Assembly (NCBI GenBank): GCA_009783465.1
Contig: WRDM01000010.1
Span: forward strand, 1-64,000
DNA: 64,000 nucleotides
Direction of reading: 5' to 3'
Source: Phycisphaerae bacterium
GTDB lineage: Bacteria; Planctomycetota; Phycisphaerae; SM23-33
Below are positions 9,375-18,799 of the stretch, in pieces; the first letter of the stretch is position 1, and each line of letters begins with the position of its first letter. The translations under genes and the position numbers were made by a program. Below the pieces are notes generated by a model. That model was not told the DNA's origin, searched no databases, and saw nothing but the letters and a program-made list of their open reading frames with translations.

Positions 9375-11057
9375 TCACCGCAACGCCAAACATCGCCGGA
9401 TACGGGCGAGTGTTTTTTCTTTTCCTAAAATCGCCAGTGTGTCCGCGATGGGGGGGCTGACGGTGGTGCCGGTGACGGCGACGCGGAGGGGTTGGGCGAC
9501 TTTGCCCATGCCCAGCGCGTTGGTGGCGGCGAAGGTTTCCACGGCGTCGTGCAGCGGCTGAATTTGCCAGGCCTCCTGCGGCAGCGAGGCCAGGAGCGTT
9601 TCCAGTTGCGTGAGGACGTCGAAGCCGGCATTGTTGCCTTTTCGGAGGTTTTTTTCCACGGCGGCGGCATCGAAATCGTACGCGTCGTCGGCCTCGAAGA
9701 GCACGTTGCACTTGGCGGGCAGGTCGGCCAGGGTGCGGAGCGTTGGCGTTGCCCGCAGCAGCGTGCGGAGCAGATCGTCGTTGCCGGCGGGGATCGTTGA
9801 TGCGGGGTTTAAGCGTAGAAAGTCCTTCAACGCGGCCAGACGGCGAGGCTCATCGGCGGCGGCGAGATCATCGGTGTTGAAGGCGAGCAGTTTGGCCCGG
9901 TCAAATCGGGCGTTGGTTTTGCTGACCCGCTCGGACGAGAACATCTCGGTCAGTTCGGCCAGTGTGAATTTTTCGCGATCCTGGCCGGGATTCCAGCCCA
10001 GCAGGGCGACGAAATTAATGACGGCTTCGGGTAGGTAGCCGCTTCGGCGGAAATCGGCGACGTCGATTTCGGGCAGGTGGACGTTCAGCGAGGCGGCGAG
10101 GTGTTCGAGTTTGGCCAACGGGATGGCGGCGTCGGCGCCGTCGAGCCAGGCGGTCGTTGTGGCCTCCTCCGCGCCCGCCCGCGAGGCCAGGCCGGCCCGC
10201 GTCAGGCCGCCTTTGGCCAGCGCGTCTTTGGCGGCGGCCCGCGTGAGACGGTGTTTGTCCCGCTTGGACATTTTGCTGTTGTCGGGATTCAAAATCAGCG
10301 GCAGATGGCAGTAGCCTTTGGGTTCGGCGAAGCCCCACGCCCGCCGCAGCAGAACGTGCCGCCACGTTTGCCCCAGGAATTCCTGCCCGCGGACGATGTA
10401 GTTGACGCCCATCAGCGCGTCGTCGATGACGTTGGCGGGGTGGTACGTCGGGAAGCCGTCGGCTTTGAGGAGGACGAAGTCGTCCATCTCGGCTGCCGGC
10501 ATGGTGACGTCGCCGAACGCGTCGTCATGGATGGTGACGTCCTGCGCGGGGCAGGCGAACCGCACGACGACGGGTCGGCCAGCGGCGCGGGCGGCATCGG
10601 CGTCGGCGTGCGTGGGGAACGTCGCCGGGCGCGGATAGCGGAAAGGCACCTTGGCGGCCTCCGCGGCGGCGCGAAGGACCTTCTCCTCCGCCTCCGTCTC
10701 GAAGCAATAATACGCTAGTCCCGCATCGACGAGCCGGCGGATGTGCTCAGCGTAAATCGCCAGCCGCTCGCTCTGCCGGTACGGCCCGTTGGGGCCTCGG
10801 CCGATCGGCAGGCCGTCGGGGCCGATATCCACGCCCTCGTTCCAATCCAGCCCCAGCCAGCGGAGGTCCTCGATGATCCGCGGAATGGCTTCCTCGATGT
10901 GCCGTTCGCGGTCGGTGTCCTCGATGCGAAGCACAAACTCCCCGCCGCTTTGACGGGCGAGGCAGTACGAAAATATCGCGGTCCGGGCCTGCCCGATATG
11001 CAGCAGACCCGTCGGCGACGGGGCGAAACGCGTTTTGAGTTTGTCCATGGCCGACAC
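9375..11057 (-). CDS. gltX: Glutamyl-tRNA synthetase
   Basis: TRFAPSPTGLLHIGQARTAIF (HIGH-type motif), KMSKRDK (KMSKS-type). Confidence 0.95.
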   Translation of the reverse strand: MSAMDKLKTRFAPSPTGLLHIGQARTAIFSYCLARQSGGEFVLRIEDTDRERHIEEAIPRIIEDLRWLGLDWNEGVDIGPDGLPIGRGPNGPYRQSERLAIYAEHIRRLVDAGLAYYCFETEAEEKVLRAAAEAAKVPFRYPRPATFPTHADADAARAAGRPVVVRFACPAQDVTIHDDAFGDVTMPAAEMDDFVLLKADGFPTYHPANVIDDALMGVNYIVRGQEFLGQTWRHVLLRRAWGFAEPKGYCHLPLILNPDNSKMSKRDKHRLTRAAAKDALAKGGLTRAGLASRAGAEEATTTAWLDGADAAIPLAKLEHLAASLNVHLPEIDVADFRRSGYLPEAVINFVALLGWNPGQDREKFTLAELTEMFSSERVSKTNARFDRAKLLAFNTDDLAAADEPRRLAALKDFLRLNPASTIPAGNDDLLRTLLRATPTLRTLADLPAKCNVLFEADDAYDFDAAAVEKNLRKGNNAGFDVLTQLETLLASLPQEAWQIQPLHDAVETFAATNALGMGKVAQPLRVAVTGTTVSPPIADTLAILGKEKTLARIRRCLALR

Positions 11058-11138
11058 TATAGCACAAGGAACGACGAGTGACGAGTGATGAGTGGCGAGG
11101 ACTTCGAGATTGGCTGCATGTCACGATTTGTAGACGCA

Positions 11139-11196
11139 CATCATCGCATAGCCCAACCTAGCCACAGGCCCTGCCAGGTTGGGCTATGCGATGATG
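11139..11196. repeat. Perfect 21-bp stem hairpin with family R loop
   Basis: CATCATCGCATAGCCCAACCT-agccacaggccctgcc-AGGTTGGGCTATGCGATGATG. Confidence 0.95.
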
Positions 11197-11287
11197 CTGC
11201 CTGTTCGCGTGACATACGTCCATTGTCTCTCATTACTTTTTTCTCCTGGCACGCCGTGTGCATGGCATCGCACAAATGCGCGCTGTG

Positions 11288-12031
11288 ATGAACAAAATTT
11301 TGACGTTACCGCAGGTCAAACGCACGTTGTGGCTGATGGGGGCGTTGTTGGCCTGCGTCATCTGTTTGACGATCGCCTCGCCGGGGCGGGGACAATCGCC
11401 ACCGACCGGACTGCCTCCGACGCCTCCGGCCGAACGTGGCGAGGGCGTCTCGCCCTCGCGGGATGTTCCGCCCGCGCCGGGGGACGAAGAGGGGTCGGCG
11501 CCTTCCGATGACCCTGCCCATGGGACGCACAACGCGGGCGAGACGCCCGCGTCACGTGAGGGGGGCACCCCGCCTGCCTCGCCACTGCCCACACGTGGCG
11601 AAGGCGGGCTGCCGACGAAGCCGAATCCGTCCACGCCGTTTGGGTGGGAGTTGTTGACGTCGGTGCTGGTTGTGCTGGTGCTGGGCGGCGTTGCGTTTGT
11701 GGTGATTAAGCGGGTTCTGCCGCGGTGGAAACTGGGTTCGCTGGTTGGCGGGGGGCGGCAGGTCCGGCTGCGGGAGTCGGTCAGCCTGGGGTTGCGGCAG
11801 CAGGTGCACTTGTTGGAGGTTGGTGGCCGGCGGCTGTTGGTTTCTTCCACGCGGGAAAATATTCGCCTGCTGGCGGACGTCACGGATGCGTTTGACGAAG
11901 GCCAGGGCGTCGGCGCGGAAGCGGGCGCGGTGTCAGGCCCGGCGGCGGGGGCTGTGTCGGATCCAGGCCAACAGCGGGGCCAGGGCGGTTTTGCGGGACT
12001 TTTCGAGAAAAAACTGGGAGGCGATGCGTGA
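11288..12031 (+). CDS. fliO: Flagellar biosynthetic protein FliO, with repeat-derived insert
   Basis: Position upstream of fliP; single TM LLTSVLVVLVLGGVAFVVIKRVLP then VRLRESVSLGLRQQVHLLEVGGRRLLV. Confidence 0.85.
   Translation: MNKILTLPQVKRTLWLMGALLACVICLTIASPGRGQSPPTGLPPTPPAERGEGVSPSRDVPPAPGDEEGSAPSDDPAHGTHNAGETPASREGGTPPASPLPTRGEGGLPTKPNPSTPFGWELLTSVLVVLVLGGVAFVVIKRVLPRWKLGSLVGGGRQVRLRESVSLGLRQQVHLLEVGGRRLLVSSTRENIRLLADVTDAFDEGQGVGAEAGAVSGPAAGAVSDPGQQRGQGGFAGLFEKKLGGDA
11428..11612. repeat. Family M palindromic element inserted in frame within fliO
   Basis: gcgagggcgtctcgccctcgc and acgcgggcgagacgcccgcgt units; encodes GEGVSPSRDVPPAPGDEEG...HNAGETPASREGGTPP. Confidence 0.8.
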
Positions 12032-12855
12032 TGGTTCGCAACCTTCTACTTCTGGCCACGGTGACGGCGACGCTTCTGCTGGCCGCCGACGTGGCCGCCC
12101 AGACGCCGCTCGCGCCCGCGCCCGCAGGCCAAACGCCCGCACAGGCCGGGCCCGCCGTGCCGGAAATCTCCGATGTCCTCAACGTCATCGACAAGGCCAC
12201 CGCCTCCAACGGACAGGCTGCCAACGACTGGTCGGCGCCTGTCAAAACCGCCATCGTTTTCACGTTTCTCGCCCTCCTGCCGACCGTGCTGGTGATGATG
12301 ACGAGTTTTACCCGCATCGTGATCGTGCTGGGGTTTGTCCGGCGGGCGCTCACCACGCAGTCGATTCCGCCGACCATCGCGATCATCGGCCTGGCGCTGT
12401 TTCTGACGTTCTTCACGATGGCCCCGACGTTCGGTAGAATCAAGGAGCAGGCGCTCGATCCGTATTTGAAGGACCAGATTGCCTTCGACGTGGCCGTCAT
12501 GCGCGGCAACGAAGAACTCAAGGAATTCATGATCCGCCAGACGCGGACGAGCGATCTGGGATTTTTCATCGACCTGGCGGGCATCGACATGCCGCAGTCG
12601 GTGGCGGAGGTGCCCAACTACATCGCGATCCCCGCGTTCGCCATCAGCGAATTTCGGACGGCCTTCGAAATGGGCTGCCTGCTGTTTATCCCGTTTTTGC
12701 TGGTGGATCTGGTCATCAGCAGCATTCTGTTGTCGGCGGGCATGATGATGCTGCCGCCGGCGATGATTTCGCTGCCGTTCAAGATCATCCTGTTCGTCCT
12801 GGTCGACGGCTGGCAACGACTGGCCCAGACGTTGGTGATGAGTTTTTCATACTGA
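12028..12855 (+). CDS. fliP: Flagellar biosynthetic protein FliP
   Basis: FLALLPTVLVMMTSFTRIVIVLGFVRRALTTQSIPP; ATGA overlap with fliO. Confidence 0.96.
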   Translation: MMVRNLLLLATVTATLLLAADVAAQTPLAPAPAGQTPAQAGPAVPEISDVLNVIDKATASNGQAANDWSAPVKTAIVFTFLALLPTVLVMMTSFTRIVIVLGFVRRALTTQSIPPTIAIIGLALFLTFFTMAPTFGRIKEQALDPYLKDQIAFDVAVMRGNEELKEFMIRQTRTSDLGFFIDLAGIDMPQSVAEVPNYIAIPAFAISEFRTAFEMGCLLFIPFLLVDLVISSILLSAGMMMLPPAMISLPFKIILFVLVDGWQRLAQTLVMSFSY

Positions 12856-13014
12856 AGCCAGTAGCCAATAGCCAGTAGCCAATAGGTAAGGAACGCCGGC
12901 GGCGAAAAGACAATGAAAGTGGGAATGAACATGGCCATGGAAAAAAAATCCGGCCCGTGTGATGCAACGGCAGGCCTGCCATACCTGCTGGCTACTGGCT
13001 ATTGGCTATTGGCT
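12856..13014. repeat. E1: heptamer-arm inverted-repeat element (class AGCCA[AGT])
   Basis: AGCCAGTAGCCAATAGCCAGTAGCCAATAGGTA ... ATACCTGCTGGCTACTGGCTATTGGCTATTGGCT; begins immediately after fliP TGA. Confidence 0.95.
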
Positions 13015-13024
13015 GGGGTGTCGT

Positions 13025-13294
13025 ATGGATGAAGACATGGTGATTTATCTTGGCCGGCGGACGTTGGAAGTGGCGATGTTGGTGGCGGCGCCGGTGTTGA
13101 CGGTGGCGTTGGTGGTGGGCATCTTGACGGGCATGATGCAGGCGGTCACGTCCATGCGGGACATGACGACGGGCATGGTGTTAAAACTCGCCGCCGTCGG
13201 CGCGACGTTGATCCTCACCGGCGGCTGGGTGTTGCAGATGGCCAAGAGTTTCACCATCGAAATTTTCAACACGATGCAGGCGATAGGACATTAA
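13025..13294 (+). CDS. fliQ: Flagellar biosynthetic protein FliQ
   Basis: MDEDMVIYLGRRTLEVAMLVAAPVLTVALVVGILTGMMQAVTSM. Confidence 0.93.
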   Translation: MDEDMVIYLGRRTLEVAMLVAAPVLTVALVVGILTGMMQAVTSMRDMTTGMVLKLAAVGATLILTGGWVLQMAKSFTIEIFNTMQAIGH

Positions 13295-13298
13295 CGGC

Positions 13299-13577
13299 AG
13301 CCACTAGCCACAAGGTATGGAAGGGTTGGCCGCATGAAAACGACGATAAATCCGAAACACGAAACACGAAATCCGAAACAAATTCTGAACGACAAGTTCG
13401 AAAAACCAAACGCTTCGCACCGGAGCGTCACGGCGTGCGGGAAGCGAAGCGTTTGGAGTTTGGTTTTTGTCGTTTGTGATTTGTTTCGGATTTCGTGTTT
13501 CGGATTTCGGATTTCCAATCGTTTTCATGCGACAGGGCGTGCCCTACCTTGTGGCTTGTGGCTAGTGGCTAGTGGCT
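13299..13577. repeat. E2: heptamer-arm element (class AGCCAC) with nested family S inverted repeat
   Basis: AGCCACTAGCCACAAGGTA ... TACCTTGTGGCTTGTGGCTAGTGGCTAGTGGCT; inner cgaaacacgaaacacgaaatccgaaac / gtttcggatttcgtgtttcggatttcgg. Confidence 0.95.
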
Positions 13578-13590
13578 TCGAGGTTGGAAC

Positions 13591-14346
13591 GTGAGTTGGC
13601 TTTGGCCCATCCTTTGGCCGTTTATGCCGTTGTTGGCGCGGGTGGGTGGTTTTTTGGTGGCGGGGCCGATTTTCAGTTCCGCGTCGGTGCCGATGGTGGT
13701 CCGCGTGGGCGTGGTGTTGCTGTTGACGGTGTTTTTCGGGCTTTCGGGCGGGTTCGCGGCCATGCCGCCGATGGACGGCAATCCGGTGGCGGATTCGCTG
13801 TTGTTGGCGAAGGAGCTGTTGATCGGGCTGGCGTTGGGGCTGTCGTGTAACCTGGTGTACCTGGCCGTTCAGCAGGGCGCCCGCATCACCGCGCAGCAGA
13901 TGGGTATGCACGACGCCGGGCTGCTGGACCCGATCTCGGGCGAGGAGGCCCAGGCGGTGGGCATGTTGTTCGAGATGGTATTCGCGATGTTGTTTCTGAC
14001 GGCCGGCGGGCACTTGGTGATGTTGAATTTGTTGGCACAGAGTTATGGCGCGTTTCCGGCGGCGGCGCCGGTGGACACGGCGGCGTTGGCGGGCATGGTG
14101 ATGACGGCCAGTTCGACGATGTTGGTATTGGCGTTGAAGATGGCGGCCCCGATGCTGGCGGCGTTTCTTGTGCTGTCGGTGGTGTTGGCGGTGTTGGCGC
14201 GCGTGCTGCCGGAGATCAACATTCTCCTGGCCAGCTTTCCGCTCCGCATCGGCCTGGGGCTGCTCATGGCGGCCGGCATGATGCCCGCGCTGGGCGGCAT
14301 GGCGCAGTGGATCGCGGAATGGATGACAAGGATAACTGTTTTGTAG
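13591..14346 (+). CDS. fliR: Flagellar biosynthetic protein FliR
   Basis: GTG start; FliR-type polytopic protein between fliQ and flhB; LIGLALGLSCNLVYLAVQQGARITAQQMGM. Confidence 0.92.
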   Translation: MSWLWPILWPFMPLLARVGGFLVAGPIFSSASVPMVVRVGVVLLLTVFFGLSGGFAAMPPMDGNPVADSLLLAKELLIGLALGLSCNLVYLAVQQGARITAQQMGMHDAGLLDPISGEEAQAVGMLFEMVFAMLFLTAGGHLVMLNLLAQSYGAFPAAAPVDTAALAGMVMTASSTMLVLALKMAAPMLAAFLVLSVVLAVLARVLPEINILLASFPLRIGLGLLMAAGMMPALGGMAQWIAEWMTRITVL

Positions 14347-14398
14347 TTTGGAATGTGTTTCGAATTTCGAGTTTCGGATTTCGAATTTGAGTTGAGCG

Positions 14399-15562
14399 AT
14401 GGCTGAGCAAAGTGCTGCCGAAAAAAAACACGCCCCAACCCTTCAGCGGATCAAGAAGGCCCGCGAGGAAGGCAAGGTGCCCCAGAGCCAGGAGGTCTCC
14501 AGCGCGTTGATGCTGGTGACGCTGCTGGGTCTTCTGGCGGCCTGCGCGGGGTCGTTGTTGAATTGCTTCAGCGATTTGATTTCCCGCGGCGTGTCGTACA
14601 CGTATCGGCCTGACATGACCGAGGCGGATCTGATGAGTTCGGCGCTTCACAGTACGATTACGGCGGTGGGGGCGACGGCGCCGTTTCTGCTGGGGACGCT
14701 GGTCGTCAGCATTGCCGGCAGCTTTCTGGTCAGCGGATGGAGCTTCTCCCCCAAGGCGGCGAAGGTTGATTTCTCGAAGATCAACCCGGTCAAGGGAATG
14801 AAGAATCTGTTCAATTCCCGCAGCCTGGTGACGCTGGTGACGGCCTTGGTCAAACTGACCGTGTTGGTGGCGATCGTGTGGGAATACGTGCACGACAAGA
14901 AGGAGACGTTGCTGTCGCTGACGAACTGCACGCTGGCGGAGACGCTCTCGCAGATCGGCTCGCTCGTGATGGGCGTGAGCGTCCGCATCGTGTTGGCCAT
15001 TCTCGCCATCGCGGGCGCGGACCTGGTGTGGCAGAAATGGAAATACAAACGGGAACTGCGGATGACCGATCAGGAGATGAAGGAAGAACGTAAGCAGTAC
15101 GACGGCAACCCGCAGGTCAAAGGGCGAATTCGCACGCTGCAAATCGAGATGGCCCGCAAGCGGATGCTCCAGGCGGTGTCCCAGGCCGACGTTGTGCTGG
15201 TCAACCCCACGCACGTGGCCGTGGCCATGCGGTACGACATGGCCACCATGGCCGCGCCGATCGTGCTGGCCAAGGGCGGCGACCTGCTGTGCGAGAAGAT
15301 CAAGGAGATCGCCCGCGCCCATTCCGTGCCGATCGTTCACAGGCCCGAACTGGCCCGCGCGATCTTCGGCCAGGTGGACATCAACGAACCGATCCCCGAA
15401 ACCCTCTTCGTCGCCGTCGCCGAAGTCCTCGCGATGGTCTATCGAGTCAACCGGGCGAGACGACGGACCGAGGCACCGGCTGGCACGCGGCGACGAGACA
15501 GCAGCCACAAGCCACTAGCCACAAGCCACAAGGTACGGGGCGACGACGGCGATGGCGTGTAG
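14399..15562 (+). CDS. flhB: Flagellar biosynthetic protein FlhB, repeat-derived C-terminal tail
   Basis: VVLVNPTHVAVAMRYD (NPTH cleavage motif); tail SHKPLATSHKVRGDDGDGV reads through E3. Confidence 0.95.
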   Translation: MAEQSAAEKKHAPTLQRIKKAREEGKVPQSQEVSSALMLVTLLGLLAACAGSLLNCFSDLISRGVSYTYRPDMTEADLMSSALHSTITAVGATAPFLLGTLVVSIAGSFLVSGWSFSPKAAKVDFSKINPVKGMKNLFNSRSLVTLVTALVKLTVLVAIVWEYVHDKKETLLSLTNCTLAETLSQIGSLVMGVSVRIVLAILAIAGADLVWQKWKYKRELRMTDQEMKEERKQYDGNPQVKGRIRTLQIEMARKRMLQAVSQADVVLVNPTHVAVAMRYDMATMAAPIVLAKGGDLLCEKIKEIARAHSVPIVHRPELARAIFGQVDINEPIPETLFVAVAEVLAMVYRVNRARRRTEAPAGTRRRDSSHKPLATSHKVRGDDGDGV

Positions 15563-16041
15563 AGAAAATTAAGACAATAGCATGGTTGATGTGGAAAACA
15601 ATCGATTGGCCTTCCCGGCCTCGCGCGGCAGTTCCGGCACACAGCCGCGGAGCGGCATCGTTTTTAGCCCAGGGCGAGCGGTACTCCGCGAGCCCTGGGG
15701 TGGTGGCCCATCACGGAATAAGCCCCGTAGGGGCGTTTTACCGTGCCATGAATTTTGGCATTCATATGACAATACGACGCCCCTGCGGGGCTTGAGTGTT
15801 ATACAACAACTTTCCCCAGAGTTCGCGGAGTACCGCTCACCCTGGGCTATAGATGACGCCCCTCCGGGGCTTTGTGCCGGCACTCCAAGCGCAAGACCGG
15901 GGAGGCCGATTTATCTGTCTTCAACGCCGAAACGACACGCCGGTAACGTGATCGTCTCGCTGATTTTTACACATAATCAGGATGATCTGATTCACAACAG
16001 GCCCGCCATACCTGGTGGCTTGTGGCTGGTGGCTTGTGGCT
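15503..16041. repeat. E3: heptamer-arm element (class AGCCAC) containing nested family B element
   Basis: AGCCACAAGCCACTAGCCACAAGCCACAAGGTACGG ... CCATACCTGGTGGCTTGTGGCTGGTGGCTTGTGGCT. Confidence 0.93.
15582..15930. repeat. B1: long inverted repeat of family B
   Basis: agcccagggcgagcggtactccgcgagccctgggg ... agttcgcggagtaccgctcaccctgggct; outer cccggcctcgcgcggcagttccggcacacagccg. Confidence 0.85.
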
Positions 16042-16048
16042 CTTCCTC

Positions 16049-18166
16049 ATGACAACCCTCCCCACGAACAACCTGGCCGCTGGCATTGACGGCTCGCCGC
16101 TTGGGCGGTTGATCCGGCATAACGATTTGTTGTTTGCCGGCGGCGTGGCGATGGTGTTGGCGACGTTGCTCATTCCCATGCCGCTGTTCATCATGGACAT
16201 GCTGCTGGCGGTCTCGATCGCCGTGAGCCTGGCCACGCTCGTCGTCGTCCTGTCGGCCAAGGAGAGCCTGGAGTTTTCCAGCTTCCCCTCGCTGCTGCTG
16301 TTCGTCACACTGTTCCGGGTGGCGATGAACGTCGCGAGCACGCGGCTGATTCTCACCGAGGGCGCCGCCGGCGACATCATTCACACGTTCGGCACGATGG
16401 TTGTCGGCGGCAACATCGTCATCGGTTTGGTGGTGTTCCTGATTCTCGTGGTGATTCAGTTCGTCGTGATCACGCGTGGCGCGGAGCGGATCAGCGAGGT
16501 GGCGGCCCGGTTCAACCTCGACGCCATGCCGGGCAAACAGATGGCCATCGACGCCGACCTCAACGCCGGCTTGATTGGCGAGGAGGAAGCCCGCTCCCGT
16601 CGCGGCAAAATCGTCCGCGAGAGCGAGTTTTACGGCGCGATGGACGGCGCGAGCAAGTTCATCCGCGGCGACGCGCTGGCGGGCTTGATCATCGTCGCCG
16701 TCAACCTCATCGGCGGTATCGTCGTGGGCATGGTCAAAGGGTTTGGCTTCGAAAAATCCATCAACACGTATTCCATCCTGGCCATCGGTGACGGCCTGGT
16801 GACGCAGATCCCTGCTGTCATCATCGCCACCGCCAGCGGCTTCCTCATCTCGAAAACCTCCAGCCACACCAGTGTCTCGACCGATCTGGCCAAGCAATTG
16901 CTCCAACGCAGCCGACCGCTGTACATCGTCGGCGTGCTGTTCCTGGCCATGACGGCCGTCAAGGGATTTCCCAAGGTGCCGTTCCTCGTGCTGGGCGGCG
17001 CGACGATCGCCATCGCCCGCGTCCTCCGCCGGCAGGAAGTGCAAGCCGCCGCCGACGCAGCCACTCCGCCACCCGCTGCCGCCTCCGACGACTCCAACAA
17101 TGTCGAGGAACTCCTCGAAGTCGACCGCCTCTCCATTCAGGTCGGTGCGAGGCTCGTCAAAATCATCGACCCGCGACGAAAGTCGAGCCTCGCCAACCGC
17201 ATCGCGCCGCTTCGCAAGAAATTCGCCCAGAACATGGGACTCGTGCTGCCCCTGGTCCGCCTGCGCGACAACGTCGCGCTCGAACCCAACACCTACGAAA
17301 TCCGGCTGTATAACCACGTCGTGGCCACCGGCAGGCTCGAGGCCGAAAAATTCCTCGCCATGGACGGCGGCGGCGTGTCCAAGCCCATGGCCGGGCAAAC
17401 CGCGCGGGAACCCGTTTTCAACCTGCCGGCCCTGTGGATCGGCGCGGAGCAGAAGGAAGACGCCGAACTTCGCGGCTACACAGTCGTCGATCCCGAAAGC
17501 GTGCTCGTGACGCACCTGAGCGAAACGCTCCGCCGCCACGCGCACGAACTGCTAAGCCGCGACGACGTGCAGAAACTCGTCGACCGTCTCAAGGAGAAAA
17601 ACCCCGCCGTCGTCAACGGCGTCATCGGCGACAGCGTGCCGCTGGGCCTGCTCCATCGCGTGCTGCAAAACCTGTTGCGTGACGGCATCGCCATCCGCGA
17701 CATCGCACAGATTATCGAAATCCTCGCCGACAACGCCCTGCGAACCAAGGACATCAACCTGCTGAGCGAACTGGCCCGAAAGAGCGTCGTGCGAACCATC
17801 ACCGAACAGCACGCCGACGAAAAAGGCCGCATTTTGGCCATTGTGCTCGATCCGCAACTGGAGCATCAGCTTCGTACCAGCCTCGGCGAGGAGGGCTTCT
17901 CGCTGCCGGCGGAACAGTTGATGGATCTGGTGCGTCGCACCGCCGACGCGTGGCGGTTCGCGATGGAGCAAGGCCTGGACAAAACGGTGATGCTATGCGA
18001 CTTCCGCATCCGCGCCCAACTGGCCGCCATGCTGATTCGACAAATCCCAGGCCTGCCGGTGCTCGCGTACGACGAAATCGCCGCCGGCACGTCGATCCAG
18101 ACGCTGCGGACGGTGAATCTTCTGCCGATGGTCGATGCGACGGCACAGAAAGCCACAAGCCACTAG
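16049..18166 (+). CDS. flhA: Flagellar biosynthesis protein FlhA
   Basis: FPSLLLFVTLFRVAMNVASTRLIL, FVVITRGAERISEVAARFNLDAMPGKQMAIDADLNAGLI. Confidence 0.96.
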   Translation: MTTLPTNNLAAGIDGSPLGRLIRHNDLLFAGGVAMVLATLLIPMPLFIMDMLLAVSIAVSLATLVVVLSAKESLEFSSFPSLLLFVTLFRVAMNVASTRLILTEGAAGDIIHTFGTMVVGGNIVIGLVVFLILVVIQFVVITRGAERISEVAARFNLDAMPGKQMAIDADLNAGLIGEEEARSRRGKIVRESEFYGAMDGASKFIRGDALAGLIIVAVNLIGGIVVGMVKGFGFEKSINTYSILAIGDGLVTQIPAVIIATASGFLISKTSSHTSVSTDLAKQLLQRSRPLYIVGVLFLAMTAVKGFPKVPFLVLGGATIAIARVLRRQEVQAAADAATPPPAAASDDSNNVEELLEVDRLSIQVGARLVKIIDPRRKSSLANRIAPLRKKFAQNMGLVLPLVRLRDNVALEPNTYEIRLYNHVVATGRLEAEKFLAMDGGGVSKPMAGQTAREPVFNLPALWIGAEQKEDAELRGYTVVDPESVLVTHLSETLRRHAHELLSRDDVQKLVDRLKEKNPAVVNGVIGDSVPLGLLHRVLQNLLRDGIAIRDIAQIIEILADNALRTKDINLLSELARKSVVRTITEQHADEKGRILAIVLDPQLEHQLRTSLGEEGFSLPAEQLMDLVRRTADAWRFAMEQGLDKTVMLCDFRIRAQLAAMLIRQIPGLPVLAYDEIAAGTSIQTLRTVNLLPMVDATAQKATSH

Positions 18167-18338
18167 CCACAAGGTAAGGAGCGACGACGGCGAAGGCGAG
18201 AAGCAGAAAGAGAAGAATGAACTCGAATGCGGCGTGAGATACGAAGAGGCCAAGAGATGATTTTACACAGAAACAATCGGCACTGGTTTACGGCTGGACG
18301 TGCCATACCTGGTGGCTTGTGGCTAGTGGCTAGTGGCT
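18151..18338. repeat. E4: heptamer-arm element (class AGCCAC); supplies flhA stop codon
   Basis: AGCCACAAGCCACTAGCCACAAGGTA ... CCATACCTGGTGGCTTGTGGCTAGTGGCTAGTGGCT. Confidence 0.95.
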
Positions 18339-18360
18339 TCGTTTCCGGCGCGAGGCGACG

Positions 18361-18798
18361 TTGAAACGATTCACTTGGCCATTGCAACGATTGCTGGACG
18401 TGACGCGTCAGCGTGAGTCGGCCGCTCGGGCGGCGGTGATTGCGTTGGCGCAGGCCATTGCCGTCGGGCGCGGGAAGATGGCCGCGTTGTATTCGCGGCG
18501 GCGGGATCTGCTCGACGAGTTGTCGCGCGACGACATCGCCCGGCGGGTGGCGAGGCAGGATTTTGTGATGGCGTCAGCGGACCAGTTAACGAGCCAGTCG
18601 CGGGCGCTGGAAACGGAATTGGCCGGGCTGGCGGCGAGGCGGAAGGCTAAGACGGCCGAGTTGATGCAGATTCGCGCCCGCCGGCGGCTGCTCGAAAAGT
18701 TACGCGAACAGGCCCATGCACAGTGGCAACAGGAACAGAATCGGCAGGAACAGCGGCATCTGGATGAAACCGCCAGCATCGCCTTTACGAGGAAATAA
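18361..18798 (+). CDS. fliJ: FliJ-like flagellar export chaperone
   Basis: FTWPLQRLLDVTRQRES..., coiled-coil, follows flhA. Confidence 0.75.
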   Translation: MKRFTWPLQRLLDVTRQRESAARAAVIALAQAIAVGRGKMAALYSRRRDLLDELSRDDIARRVARQDFVMASADQLTSQSRALETELAGLAARRKAKTAELMQIRARRRLLEKLREQAHAQWQQEQNRQEQRHLDETASIAFTRK

Positions 18799-18799
18799 C

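Noticed and set aside
12856-13014. Heptamer arrays as CRISPR
   Set aside because: Repeat unit is 7 nt without spacers, arms are inverted, and no cas genes are present.
12959-13024. Upstream extensions of fliQ, flhA and lolC-like ORFs (e.g. MMQRQACHTCWLLAIGYWLGCR)
   Set aside because: Codons come from E-element right arms; the internal ATG gives the family-consistent N-terminus.
15992-17545. 517-aa minus-strand ORF
   Set aside because: Antisense shadow of flhA.
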